The notes beneath the pieces were generated by a model. It ran no database searches. It saw only the letters and a list, made by a program, of their open reading frames with translations, and was not told where the DNA came from. A program made the position numbers and the translations under genes. This document shows positions 24,849 through 38,349 of a stretch of 64,000 bases of DNA, piece after piece. Within the stretch, counting starts at the first letter, position 1. Each line of letters starts with the position of its first letter. The DNA lies in assembly GCA_949752745.1 (NCBI GenBank), contig OX457032.1:9737543-9801542 (forward strand). Reading direction: 5' to 3'. The stretch comes from Protula sp. h YS-2021. Its lineage: Eukaryota; Annelida; Polychaeta; Sabellida; Serpulidae.

Positions 24849-26985
24849 CCTTCAGTATGACTACAAGACGTCATTGGAGCGGTCACGTGACGGTGTCACA
24901 AGGCAGTGTGTACAGATGACACCTGTAGAAGTGACATAATCACAGATGTGTGACATCTACACAATATATATTCATACGAACTCGGATAAAGAAACCTGGC
25001 GTTTTAACACAGCTACACTAAGCTTTGGGTTTGATTTCCGCTGAACTCCTGTGGTTTTTGATGACCATAATTCACCAGGTCTACCCTCCTTATAAGACAT
25101 CATTCAAACCATTACCCTAGGGGATCCATGAGAGCTGACCTACGGTGTATTGCCTCTCGGTCAGACTTCAGCAAACTTCCACCCATTCAAATCATCGGAA
25201 TGACACAAATTGACTGGTGTAACCACCTCAAGTTCGACTTAAACCTCATATTTCTTCAAACAAAATGCCCCCTCTTGTACAATTTGCAATTTTCCACATG
25301 TTTAAGCCAAGAAGATAGATGCAATGCGAGTGTCAGCCATAAATCCGCAGGAAAAAAGCAGAGCATATGGGCATATTTCGTAGGAATAGGGCACGCATGG
25401 GCTACAAGCAGCTTCGCGCTACGGTTGTAAGCATCAATCATCGTGGAAGAGATAGCCCTGATGATGGCGTTGAGAGTGACAGATGCATGCAAAAAAAAAG
25501 GTTGAAAGTGTTGCGAAGTCAACCCAGCTTCCAGAAAAGACAGTTTGACTTAGCAGCAAAAATAACAGAAACGGCAGCAGCTTTTTTACCATTTTACTTT
25601 CATCACAAAAAATATGTTTAGCGACCATTATGCAATTTTTGTATTACTACTAGAAAATGTGGGTTAAAGTAATTTCCATGTTATTTCTATGGCATTTAGT
25701 TGATTAAGTGCCAGCTGTGACGTCATGGCGCGTTACTTATTTTTTTCCCGGACTGCACGTGAAAACTGTTTAGTCACATTCTGTATGTTCTGTGAGAGGG
25801 TCAGTCTCACTTTTGATGGGTGAAGGTTGGCGGAAAGATCTGGCAATTGAGAATTTAACAGCAGAGATCATACAGAGAAACACTGTGTGCACATCAAACG
25901 CAGAATACTCAAATCTATCTGCCATCTGTAAACGAAATCTATTTATTCATATCAAATTTTGTGGGGTGCTTTAAACTCGTATTTTTTTTGCAATTTTCGC
26001 AAAATATAGGTTCTTGTCAACCGAACAATACATATCAATATCAAATTGAAGATTAGAACCTGAACTTTAACCATCTCTTCAAGACGTTCCCTTAAATCTT
26101 TCCCCGCTAAAGTGTGATTCTTTTGTTGGTTAATATGGTCTCTTTATGTTGCCCTGAGGGCACCCAAGGGGACGTTCCAGCGAAAACTGAAGTGTCCCCA
26201 GTCGTTTTGCTAATTGTTCTGTCCACGTGTATTTAGTATCTTTTGATGACATTGATGGCGAAGCTTAAGGTTGCTCACCACCAAATGATCACCTTGTTAA
26301 AAAGCTATTCATTCAAAGACATGCCATCAACACTTACCATTCAACATTACACTTAACTTTTGAACATGTTACCCCCATCATTACCCCGCCCTACACGGTT
26401 TGTATGACTCTGCCTGTTCAAAGCGTGGAAGAGACACCAAAGAGATTTGGGGTGTTACCTGATGAAATAAGACAGTGTTTTTCCCACTAGTAAAATATAT
26501 GGCGGGGAATGCGTGTTTTTCAAACAGTCAATACTGCTATTGTTTGAAGACAATGCGCGAATAAGCAGTGCGTACATGGCAGTTGTGCATTCGCAACTTG
26601 CTAAACCGGAAGCAAATACCTATTACTTTACTACACCATGAAACAAGAAATAAACACCTGATTGATTATTTCTGGTGGAGTATGGGGAAGGGTTGTTTTG
26701 GAATAAATGTAAAGACTCTTTGTTTTCTAGGGGCTATTTCAAAAAGTTTGCAGATCAGCATTGGCTATGCATCAAGAAAAATCTATTATTTTATATCAAA
26801 AAAAATGAAATATTAACAAATATTTTTAAATCTGAATAAAAAATATTATTTTAGAATTTACTAAATGAAAAGCAACAGCTTTTGTCCTTGCTGAAAAATT
26901 TCTCTTGTGGAACATATGTCTGACAGGAAAACATCAAACACACATAAGACATAAATAATAAGAAAAGATGTAAATGGACACGTAC
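22813..26985 (-). other. Pax6 intron 2, with CT-rich tract and a motif-rich proximal segment
   Basis: 4.17 kb upstream of the paired-domain exon. The proximal part (about 23,000-23,400) is less AT-rich than its surroundings and has several TAATTA/CAATTA motifs. The CT-rich tract is at 24,419-24,846. No exon recognised. Pax6 genes often have an internal promoter or enhancers upstream of the paired-domain exon, so this stretch is a plausible place for one. Confidence 0.8.
24419..24846. repeat. CT-rich microsatellite and compound repeat
   Basis: Long (CT)n tracts interspersed with a roughly 120-bp repeated block (ctccgtctcctcc, ctctccctccttctc, ctgtctccccc). About 430 bases, strictly pyrimidine on the plus strand apart from rare g and a. 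In Pax6 intron 2, where it is purine-rich on the transcribed-sense strand. Confidence 0.97.
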
Positions 26986-27060
26986 GTTTAGGTCGACTTT
27001 TCTTGGGATCTGAGCTGTTATTGTTGTTGTTTTCTGACCCTTGGCTTGGCTGCGGTTCCT
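26986..27060 (-). CDS. Pax6: Pax6 coding exon 2 (N-terminal Asn/Ser/Lys-rich extension)
   Basis: 75 nt, acceptor ctttttacag and donor AAAC|GTACGT. It codes for residues 11-36: a glutamate, then EPQPSQGSENNNNNSSDPKK and SRPK, with the last base shared with exon 3 to make Arg36. The segment is low-complexity, acidic at first and basic at its end (KKSRPKR), directly before the paired domain; the basic cluster could assist nuclear import. It has no counterpart in the short vertebrate start. Phase on both sides (1 to 1) matches its neighbours, so skipping it (75 = 25 codons) would keep the frame, making it a possible cassette exon. Confidence 0.85.
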
Positions 27061-30000
27061 CTGTAAAAAGAAAAAAACACATTGAAACACATAAAAACAT
27101 GTATAAACATATACAAAGACAAAAATGCATACATCCAAATACAACTAACGGAGAAGAAAAAACTGCCATAGCGGGTTAATGAAATATATGAAAAACATGT
27201 GCTAGGATGGTGTTTACATGTGGAAAACGAAGGCACACGCTAATTATCGCGTTTGAGCATAAGAATATTATGCAGAAATTTAATGATTTCTGCCAAAAAA
27301 TTTAATTCATGTGTGTAAGGTTTTTACTTCGGGTCTTATTTTTTTAACTTCCTAAATAATTAAACTTAAGGAGAAGTATTAATAAAGATAATAACACGAA
27401 TTCGCTGTATGGTTGTGCAGATGTTCTCTATATACTATGGTTATTGAAGTGGGTTACTCCAGTTTATTTTAGATTTAATTATAAAAAAAAGTGTTAATGG
27501 GTCCATTTACACAGAGCCAAAAATAAACATTATAAACTGAGCAGAATATTTGTCCTGCTCTTTCTGCTTCGTCCCCGAAGGGAGGATAAAACGGTATCTA
27601 TTTTTCTGCTGTTCAGTGTTTTATTGTTATTCTAGTTTGCTTGCCACTGTATGATTCAATAAAGTACATCACAATATTACATGCTGACACCATTTCTTTG
27701 CAATTACGATGAACAAAATTGACAGTTGTGTTAATTTTCGGCACAGAAGGGAGTGCTGGAAAATAAGGCCGTATTGCTGTTACCAGTGACCCGCCAATGC
27801 GAGCTATTTGGTGCAGTTCCAGTGGGGGCGATAATACCAGAATACATGGGTAATCCTGCCGCATATTATTGCCTTCTCTTGACATATAGGGCCTGGCAAG
27901 CGGAAGGAATGGCGAAATGAGGAAGCAGAAAAGAACACACGCTGCTCCTTGTGCTTCCGTCAACAGGCTGGTTCCACCGGAGGAGTAATAGAGTGCGATC
28001 CTCCCCTCCCCGAAACTCTTCCCAATAACTCTCCCAAAGTCAAGTTGTCCTCCGCAAGCAGCCAGTGGGGCCCCTTTCCTACCAGACAACCTGACCCCTC
28101 CCCTCCCCTCTCCACCCCAGCACAGTCCTCAGCGATCTAATGGATGGGGCCGTTCCTGAGGAGCCAAAAAAGGAACAGGACACAGAGAAGTGTTGTTGTT
28201 AATTCTATTGACAAAGCAAATTGCAAGAACTACTTTTTGTCACTTAAGGTTTTTCTTATATAAACATTGTTCTTTTCATCTTTATTTTTGCAGTTATTAA
28301 ACAACTGCAATAATCAATACCACAACTGCCTCAGAGGTTAATTTCAAAACATGAAAAATATAAGAGTGAGACAGTCGTGGTTGAATGGATTCATGCATCT
28401 TGGTGTGTGGATACGAGTGTGGTGTACGCTTCCCCAACTGTCAGATGCATTTTTATGATTAATCTCTGCATTTGTTGTCTCAGTCTTGTTGCCTGTCGTT
28501 GCTCACTGTAAAAATGTATAGATTTGCACCTGTTTTATTGACAGAATCTGTCGAAAAGACTCCAAAGAATATTTCAAACGCTGTGACATGAGAGAGTATC
28601 AGACAACGTTAGTCATCGATGGGCCATCGGCTGTGTGCTGCTGCGTCGTTGCTGTCCAACAACCGACCTCTGCGGTGGTTCGGTCTGTTGTATATGACAC
28701 CTTTTTACTCCAAAGACCCACTTGGGGATTCCGCGAAAATGGTATTCACAAAAGAAAGGAACTATTTTTTAAAAAAGCGATCCGCTCTGTGTTCATATAT
28801 AGTAGATAGATCTCCTCGGAGGTCAGCTGTTTTATACCAACGCTTGCTACACCGTCGAGTGAAAGTCGTCAGCGGTGTTAGCATTAGATTTCGATGATTG
28901 ATTATAACCAGCATCTCTCCTGGTTCCAAATACGACCAAAATATTCACTGGTTCAGTGTTAACTGCAAGGAGCATTAGAAGATTGGCACAATACTCATGT
29001 GGAACATGTTCAGGAGACAGCGTCCCAAGGGGGTTTTCTGAAAGCTATATTAATAAACAGGAGGACCTGAAATTCTTTGCGGGTTCTCAACGGAACAAAG
29101 CATAGTGAGATAATCTTCCCTCTCAAATCCCGCCACTCATTCAAGATGCCGCTCGATGGAACCACAGGTAAATACTTAACCAGTTCATCAAACCTTATCA
29201 AATTGTAGACAGCTAGTTCAAAAACCATATTAAATAATGTACGATACCTGCATTAGGAAATTTCTTACAAACAAATATTGAATATTAAACTGACACCGCG
29301 GGCTGAGGTATTCGTTTTAGACATGGCGTAACCGCAGTTTTATTCTATACCCTTGGCTACATTAACTGTTTACATTGCCGAAGAACTTGTGTCGATTTTC
29401 AAAGCTTCTATGTATCACTCAAATATAGCTGCTAATAAGCCCCTCTCTTTGTTGCACTGTGTCTGTTTACTAAAACGTAATTATTACTTTTTTTAGCTTG
29501 AATTTTTTTTAGCCGCATTAGTTCTTGCAGTTGATCTGTTAGTGAGCAAATCAACTGAGCGCGCGTTACGAAATTCCCAAAAGTAGTCTCAGTTTCATAA
29601 TAATTTATAAATGAACTGAACAGGAAGTATCGCTTTTCTGATTCTCTCAATTATCACGGTTTTTGCGTGACTTCAATAAGGAGTTTCTATGAATGTCAGT
29701 ACAACTACAACTTGTAGCTCTTTTACATTGTATTACTGTTGTAACAATACACTGTACAGAGCTTCTGGTACCCACTTACAATAAAAAGGCCTGTGCATAT
29801 CAAGCAGAGATGAATACAGCAATAATATTTTGTAATAATATCTGAAATATACACCACACAGAGTAGTTATGTCTGCACCGAGCGGTACCGACAGAGTACA
29901 ACACAGGTGTGTGCGTGATACCCGACGCAGTACTACAAGTAATGTGTACAGGTGCGCGTATAATACAAGTATTCAATACAGGTGTGTGTATGACACCATG

Positions 30001-31538
30001 CAGTACTGTTAGGTCTTGCATTTCTAATAACAGTGAATAATTTTTTTTTTAGTTTGAACAATGGAAATGTATTTCACAACCCTAATATATATATTATATA
30101 TGTATACCACACAAGAAAAAACAAAAAAAAAACAAAACAAAACAAAAAAGAAAAAAAAAAACAAAAACAAAAAATAAAACAAATCCAGGAATATATGTTC
30201 TTTGTTTCCTGTCATGCACTTGTGATGTACGCACATTATCGAATCGAGCAGGAGGGTGGGGACAAGGGTCATAATAAAACTGACGTTATTACAGTTGGAA
30301 TCGCCCCCCCCCCCCTTCCTTAATCACCAACCCCAAAAGTAATTTATTTTAGCCACCTGCCAAAGTGGCAATTTTTCAGAAAAGTCCCTTTTTGCACATC
30401 TAAACATAAATCAAGAAATTTTATAGATACTTTAATTCATAAATCAACAATAACAAGAAAACTTATTAATTGTACGAATGTCTTTTAAATTGGCACAGGA
30501 ATATTATTCAGTTCTAATATTAATTCCTTTTTGGCTCAATTAAAAGTAACAAGCGACACGTACACATTTTACTTTTTACTTTTATTTTAGAAATGAAAAA
30601 TAAAACATGAGTTTTGCTCTTCACGATAAGTTTTTTTTCTCGGTTTGTACATATGTAATTGAACTTGTTTTTTTTCTCGACAATAAACTTTATTTCCTAA
30701 ATTTTTATAACTCATAAAAAAGGTAGTGATTCGTAGTTATTAGGAAATGAAGAGATATTTCGCCGTTATCTTGAAGCAACATTCATTGTGTATGTAAAAA
30801 ATAGTTACGCCCATTCAGTTATCACTTATCATATAAAAAAAATTGCACAGGTATAATTTATATGATTTAGGCCTAGCGTTAATTGCTAAATGTCAATTTG
30901 GATTTATTCATATATTAAAGTTGTAATTAATTTTAAACTAAATTAATGACAGATTTTACAAAAGTTTATTTTAATTATTTAACTATTACAAAGAATATCA
31001 ATAGCAAAAACGATTAAAATTCATTGCTAGATATCCTAAATCATGTTAAAATACAAAGCTTTAAATTCATTTTTAATGTGGTATAATATACGCATGATAA
31101 GATATAAATAGTACACAGACCATTCCTTATTATTTCGTATATTTAAGTTTTTTATGCAAAATGGCAAAATAATTTACTATTTTAATAATTGTAAACGTTC
31201 CATTTTTAAAATAATTTCAAACCTAGAAATGTGTAGCAAAAGTATTACATTTCTTGAAAATTATCTTGAAAATTGCTTAAAAAGCAAACGTGCTCAATGT
31301 AGTATTATTTTGTCAGCCTTTGTGCTTATTTATCTTTTTTTATTTTGCTAAAAAAGCGGCTAGCTTCCGGTAAATGAAATTTTTAAAAAGCAATTAATGC
31401 TTTTGTAGTTACTTATAATTTATGAATTTGAATACGCGATGCAAAATCATGATCCCTTGATTATTTTGAACTGAGATAAAATTTATTACAATATATTTTA
31501 TGGTGAAAATTTGAAATATTAAAAAGCAAAATTTTTAC
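27061..31538 (-). other. Pax6 intron 1
   Basis: 4.5 kb with GTAAAA donor and CTTTTTACAG acceptor. It includes an A-rich tract of AAAAC/AAAAAG type (30,113-30,180), a C homopolymer (about 30,305-30,315) and a very AT-rich stretch (about 30,350-31,530). I see nothing coding in it. Confidence 0.8.
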
Positions 31539-31569
31539 CTTTTGGCGAAAGCGGATCGTTGGGCGTCAT
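31539..31569 (-). CDS. Pax6: Pax6 coding exon 1 (N-terminal start)
   Basis: Reads MTPNDPLSPK plus one base, followed by the donor AAAAG|GTAAAA. The phase-1 end joins exactly to exon 2. I chose this ATG because the downstream frame is unbroken. An in-frame ATG 19 codons upstream (31,624-31,626), preceded two codons earlier by a stop codon, would add MLELERDHTDTHHISRHPN. Which start is used cannot be decided from sequence. Vertebrate Pax6 begins only four residues before its paired domain, so this extended start differs from that form. The exon probably begins at 31,879, where a strong acceptor (tttcttatttgcag) stands on the minus strand; 31,570-31,879 would then be 5' UTR. Confidence 0.8.
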
Positions 31570-31879
31570 GTTGGGATGTCTGGATATATGGTGTGTATCC
31601 GTGTGATCTCGTTCTAATTCTAACATGGACTAGCTTTCACAATAATCCAACATTAGCTTCAAACAGAATAGTCTTTTCCAATCCTCAGGTTAAGTATAAA
31701 TACAAAATAGAGATTTTTCCTCTCGATGTCACAGGCCGTTATTTGTTCCTTCTTATCCACTTTTTTCGTCGAGTCTTCTTCCGTCCGTCACAATTCTTGA
31801 TGTTTTTTTTGCGTTTTGCAGTAGCAAAAATTCGTTTCGTCCTTTGACTAACGATTTTCCGACAACTTGTGACTAGAAA
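31570..31879 (-). other. Pax6: Probable 5' UTR part of Pax6 exon 1, with splice acceptor at its 5' edge
   Basis: On the minus strand, tttcttatttgcag ends at 31,880 and is followed by about 310 bases leading to the Pax6 ATG. A pyrimidine-rich stretch followed by CAG is a canonical acceptor, implying at least one further noncoding exon upstream (higher coordinates). There are stops in the frame before the first possible ATG at 31,626. This is inferred from the splice signal only; no transcript is available. Confidence 0.5.
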
Positions 31880-32752
31880 CTGCAAATAAGAAAATATATG
31901 CCATAATATATTTAACTTCAGAGAATTTTTGTCTTCATTTTTACCACGGCTTTACAGCAAATAAAACATAAGTTAAACTTGAATGATATTATTTTTAAAT
32001 TGAAACAGAATAAGGACATAAATCTCCATCTTGTACTTTTGGTCTTTGAATAAGAATGTCTACAATCTATTCTCTCTATTCTCTAAAATTAATTTTATAT
32101 TTTAGCAAACCTCCATGCCAAGATTTATTCCCACAGTATTTTATATGACTCTTTTATCTCTGCGTGTGTGTATGTGTGTGTGTGTGTTTCTTTTTTTTAA
32201 TTTCCTTGGCATTCGATCCCATTTTTCCATCGCGAGCGTGAAGATTTTCACTTAACTACGTAGCACATATACGCAAAAAAAAAAAATAACCAACACTGCC
32301 GAATGAAAATACAAAGACGTTCATTGTTTCCTCAAGTCGAGCATTGATGCATTTGTTTACGTCCAGAGCAATGACTACTTTTACATTAGCTTGTACAATG
32401 TTACACGACTCATGTAGTTGATTACTTACGCTTCGCTAATATACACAGTATATTTCTTCACACTATTCCTTCATTTAACACGGGTCTCCAAGCGTAAGAG
32501 CTCTTTCTCCACGCTGTCAACTTCAATATCTTTTGCTCTTTTGCCCTGTATTTCCTAGGAATTCCTGTGGCTTTTTTAACCTTCCTGCGTTTTTAGCAAC
32601 ACGTTACTTAGCACAGCAGCTCCCATACACAAGTCAAAGGCTGTCACACTTTTTGCGTAAAATTAGGACTTAATTTTTTTCTGGTTGTGAATGCAGATAA
32701 TTTTTCGTATTCACTTCTTCTGGTTCTTTCTTTATCTTTCCACTGTATTTAC

Positions 32753-32830
32753 CTTATGAGGCCCGCTGACATTGCTGTCTCGGGTCTATGACGTGGCAGA
32801 GTTTTCAGCCAATCAAATTACAGCATTGCC
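32753..32830 (-). promoter_or_regulatory. Candidate Pax6 first noncoding exon and TATA-less promoter
   Basis: On the minus strand a donor-like CATAAG|GTAAAT ends at 32,753, about 870 bp upstream of the acceptor at 31,880. Just upstream of it lie a CRE/ATF-like TGACGTGG (plus-strand reading) and a CCAAT box (AGCCAATCAAATTA on plus). I saw no TATA box. The spacing and motif cluster fit a small first exon, but this is inference from short motifs. Confidence 0.22.
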
Positions 32831-34140
32831 CTTGCCTTTTCTATTTGCTACTTGGAACACTATTGCTGCGCGATTTTCCCAATGACCTGCCCCAGTGTTG
32901 TGAGGTTTGCCTGTTCAATGTTTTATGCCTTTTGGATATTTTTACGCTCTCGTCTAGCACACATGCAGGCATCTATACCAATGATCTTTCTCCATTTTAA
33001 AGGTTCAATATTTAACTTGATTTATCGAGTGTTGGAAATTTATCGAGTTTTGGAAATCATAATGAATGCTAAATAACTAAAGACAGTTTATTTACTAATA
33101 TGCAGAGGTGATTGGGTCTCAAAGAGGGGAGGGGCCTCGGGAAAGGGAGGGAGGGGATTCAGAGGGGGAGGGGGCCTCAAAGAGGGGAGGGACCTCAAAG
33201 AGGGGAGGGGGCCTTGGTGACCTCAGCCAAATATCGTGGAAAAACGGGTATTTTCATCTCTCTATCTCTCTCATTTTTGTTTAAATTTTATTTATTTATT
33301 TTTTTTTTTTGCCTTTCCCTTTGGGCCCATGCACAATACGGAGTAAGTTCTGACAAAACAAACGTGGGATATTTTTAACAATGACAAAGACTCATTATCG
33401 GACGGATGTACAAAGTATGAAGTTATTGAAATTGGTGAGCGATATCCTAAAACAGTAAATGTTAGTATCTTTTTCATGGCATTACTGAGGGAAAAGTCAG
33501 TTTTCTGGCAACTATAACTGCAATGAGCAAAACGTCTTGAAAACGTGACCTTTGAAATGGCTCTAAGGTCAAAAGAATTAAACCCTTATGGTATAAGTTC
33601 TGCAGTACCTACAACTTGTCACTTAAGAACGCCGATAATTTTTATTTCACATACTATTCCTATTTTTGCAAAAGAAAAGCAGAGGCAAATACTATACCGT
33701 TTGTTTGTCCCCTTGATGTGCGGAAATTTTTGAGGACTGTTTCAAAATAGGTCGTATCTGCAGATGGGTTTGCCCCGTTTACGGATCGCTAATAGCTGTT
33801 TTGTGGCTCCGTATTTAGCAGCGATCTCGTTTCTCCATTTCACGATATTACGCTGCTTTGTTGTTAATGATTTATCGTTCACAAGTAAGTTGTCATTCAC
33901 AAAGATATCGGGATCCCATTAACTCCTGTTAGCAACCAAATATTCATTTCACATCACCTTGCATTTGTAGATATGAATTAATAACCAGCCGCATATGTGG
34001 GCATTCATGTGTTCTGTTCATGTACTGACTGAACCACGATTTTTCTGACTGAAATAAGGAATATGAGTAAACTGATTTCTACGATTCTATGTTTTATGCA
34101 TTGCCTCAGTCATATCAAGTTACCGTCGCTTTATTCCTGC
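32831..34140. other. No gene recognised; G-rich repeat inside
   Basis: A purine-rich run of gaggggagggggcctc-type units lies at about 33,112-33,215. The remainder is AT-rich with no recognisable frame. Confidence 0.55.
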
Positions 34141-34147
34141 AACCCGT

Positions 34148-34993
34148 TCTCTGCCAGATGAATCTTTCGTCCAGTCAACAGTCCGTCTATTCCGATGTAA
34201 CAGGCTATATTACCCCATGTACAGTCCGTCTATTCCGGTGTAACAGGCTATATTACCCCCTGTAGAGTTTCTTCTCCAGTATATTTACCCCTCCCTCCCC
34301 CCCCCCCCCCCCCGCCCACCAACTTTTTTGCGTGTAAATGTAGTTTGCTTTTAATATTATTTTTTAGCTTTTTTAGAGTGCACATACTGATACTTCTGAA
34401 CGCTAAGATTATCACCATAAATAACACCAACATTATCCAACCTGCGCTTTGTTGTATGTTCAACTTTGTCTTCCATTTAGAAAGTGATACAAGGTGGTTA
34501 AAATGCTTCCAATGTGTACTTGGGATCAGGACTAAATCTTATGCCGCAACTTAAATTACCCGAGATTTCTTACCTAGCTGTTTTAATCGCCTGTTACAAT
34601 ACATAAATAAAAATTAAAACAAATTACAATGGCGATGTGATTTCCATTGGTAAATACGACGGGGATTAAACAATCAGATTAACCTTACTAATTTTGGTTA
34701 TCACAGAGTCGGATATTACAAGAAAGGTAAAGATGCTTTGCAATTGTGCCTTGTTTCAGCAGCAGAAAGAAAAGTAAATGGAGAAAAATAGGGGAAGCTA
34801 AAATGGATGGAAGAGGAAAGGAAAAAATGCGGGGGAAGCTAGCCTGGTTGGGGGAAGCTGAAAAGGGGAAAAATACCAGGTGGGGGGGATAGACTAGTCT
34901 AGCTTCTCCGGGGGGGGGGGCTGTACAGGGGGCATGATATACTATGACACCGGCAACTGGTCTCTGCCAGGTGGGTCATGCGTCCAGTCAACA
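34148..34993. mobile_element. C-rich inverted-repeat element, copy 2, between 33-bp direct repeats
   Basis: The left end has two successive copies of ggtgtaacaggctatatta (34,194 and 34,237). The right end reads tgtacagggggcatgatata ending near 34,950. Outside both ends sits a 33-bp direct repeat (tctctgccag...cgtccagtcaaca at 34,148-34,180 and 34,961-34,993). The interior carries a minus-strand remnant starting MEDKVEHTTKRRLDNV at 34,476 and stopping at 34,357, related to the frame at 51,277. Several C/G homopolymers. Confidence 0.6.
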
Positions 34994-36394
<1,401 letters not shown>

Positions 36395-38349
36395 GTAATG
36401 ATGCACCCGACACCGCCGCACTGCTGGTGCCCTCAGCCTGGACTGCAGGGCTCGGATTCACGAAACTTCCCTTAACTTCACTTAAACTTAACTTATCCTT
36501 AACTTAATGGGTCCTTAAATTGCTTAAGTTAAGGCTTATTTGTCGATTCACAAAACCCACTTAAGTCAAACTTAAATTTAAGTGACCATTTGTGTCGTTT
36601 GCACGGACTTCAAAAACTAGGACTTCACCCAATGTAACAGATCGAAACCTTCCACAGGCATGTTTTTTACTACTTGAAAATCCATTCTGATACTTTTTTT
36701 GAAGAATCGTCGCATTTTTCTTTCATTTAAACTTTCACTTAATAGTTAAGGGACCTCGGGACCTCCCTTAAAATTTTGCTAAGTTAAGGGCCCGCTAAGT
36801 GAACTTTTAAGTTAAGTGGTATGCACCACTTACACTTCCCTTAACTTAACCTGATTTAAGGGATGATTCAGCAAAATTGAAAGATTTAAGTGAAATTTTA
36901 AGTTAAGGGACGTTCGTGAATCCGGAGCCAGAGTCCCTTCAACACACGAAGAGTGTCCCTGTTATAGGTATCCCCTAGCACGATACCTATAAGTGTAATG
37001 ATACACCTGACACCGCCGCACTGCTGGTGCCCTCAGCCTGGTCTGCAGAGTCCCTTCACCACACGAAGAGTGTCCCTGTTACAGGCATCCCCTAGCACGA
37101 TACCTATAAGTGTAATGATACACCCGACACCGCCGCACTGCTGGTGCCCTCAGCCTGGTCTGCAGAGTCCCTTCACCACACGAAGAGTGTCCCTGTTACA
37201 GGCATCCCCTAGCACGATACCTATAAGTGTAATGATGCACCCGACACCGCCGCACTGCTGGTGCCCTCAGCCTGGTCTGCAGAGTCCCTTCACCACACGA
37301 AGAGTGTCCCTGTTACAGGTATCCCCTAGCACGATACCTATAAGTGTAATGATGCACCCGACACCGCCGCACTGCTGGTGCCCTCAGCCTGGACTGCAGA
37401 GTCCCTTCACCACAAGAGGAGTGTCCCTGTTATAGGTATCCTCTAGCACGATACCTATAAGTGTAATGATGCACCCGACACCGCCGCACTGCTGGTGCCC
37501 TCAGCCTGGACTGCAGAGTCCCTTCACCACACGAAGAGTGTCCCTGTTATAGGTATCCTCTAGCACGATACCTATAAGTGTAATGATGCACCCGACACCG
37601 CCGCACTGCTGGTGCCCTCAGCCTGGACTGCAGAGTCCCTTCACCACAAGAGGAGTGTCCCTGTTATAGGTATCCTCTAGCACGATACCTATAAGTGTAA
37701 TGATGCACCCGACACCGCCGCACTGCTGGTGCCCTCAGCCTGGACTGCAGAGTCCCTTCACCACACGAAGAGTGTCCCTGTTACAGGCATCCCCTAGCAC
37801 GATACCTATAAGTGTTATGATACACCCGACACCGCCGCACTGCTGGTGCCCTCAGCCTGGACTGCAGAGTCCCTTCACCACACGAAGAGTGTCCCTGTTA
37901 CAGGCATCCCCTAGCACGATACCTATAAGTGTAATGATGCACCCGACACCGCCGCACTGCTGGTGCCCTCAGCCTGGACTGCAGAGTCCCTTCACCACAC
38001 GAAGAGTGTCCCTGTTATAGGTATCCTCTAGCACGATACCTATAAGTGTAATGATGCACCCGACACCGCCGCACTGCTGGTGCCCTCAGCCTGGACTGCA
38101 GAGTCCCTTCACCACAAGAGGAGTGTCCCTGTTATAGGTATCCTCTAGCACGATACCTATAAGTGTAATGATGCACCCGACACCGCCGCACTGCTGGTGC
38201 CCTCAGCCTGGTCTGCAGAGTCCCTTCACCACACGAAGAGTGTCCCTGTTACAGGCATCCCCTAGCACGATACCTATAAGTGTAATGATGCATCCGACTC
38301 CGCCGCACTGCTGGTCCCCTCAGCCTGGACCCTGTTATAGGTATCCCAT
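36395..38349. repeat. 117-bp satellite array, about 12.5 copies
   Basis: Units contain cacccgacaccgccgcactg, gccctcagcctgg, ctgcagagtcccttcaccac and cctagcacgatacctataag with a 117-bp period (caccgccgca at 37,011 and 37,128). Two variants alternate (cacgaagagtg versus caagaggagtg; tacaggcatcccc versus tataggtatcctc), so multi-unit blocks were amplified. The last unit is truncated by an internal deletion near 38,330. The array is split once by the insertion at 36,449-36,929. The 39-residue-period frames are by-products. Confidence 0.96.
36449..36929. mobile_element. 481-bp hairpin MITE inserted in the satellite
   Basis: The left end ggctcggattcacgaa and right end ttcgtgaatccggagcc are inverted repeats. 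The interior is packed with cttaacttaa and ttaagttaag words in opposite orientation in the two halves, so the strand can fold into one long hairpin. It interrupts a satellite unit exactly between ctgcag and agtccc, leaving an AG on each side (447-448 and 930-931), consistent with a 2-bp target duplication. No coding capacity. Confidence 0.85.

Noticed and set aside
27613..28140. Frames of 158 (minus) and 63 (plus) codons in Pax6 intron 1
   Set aside because: No domain, no splice signals in phase with Pax6, and composition of random open sequence.
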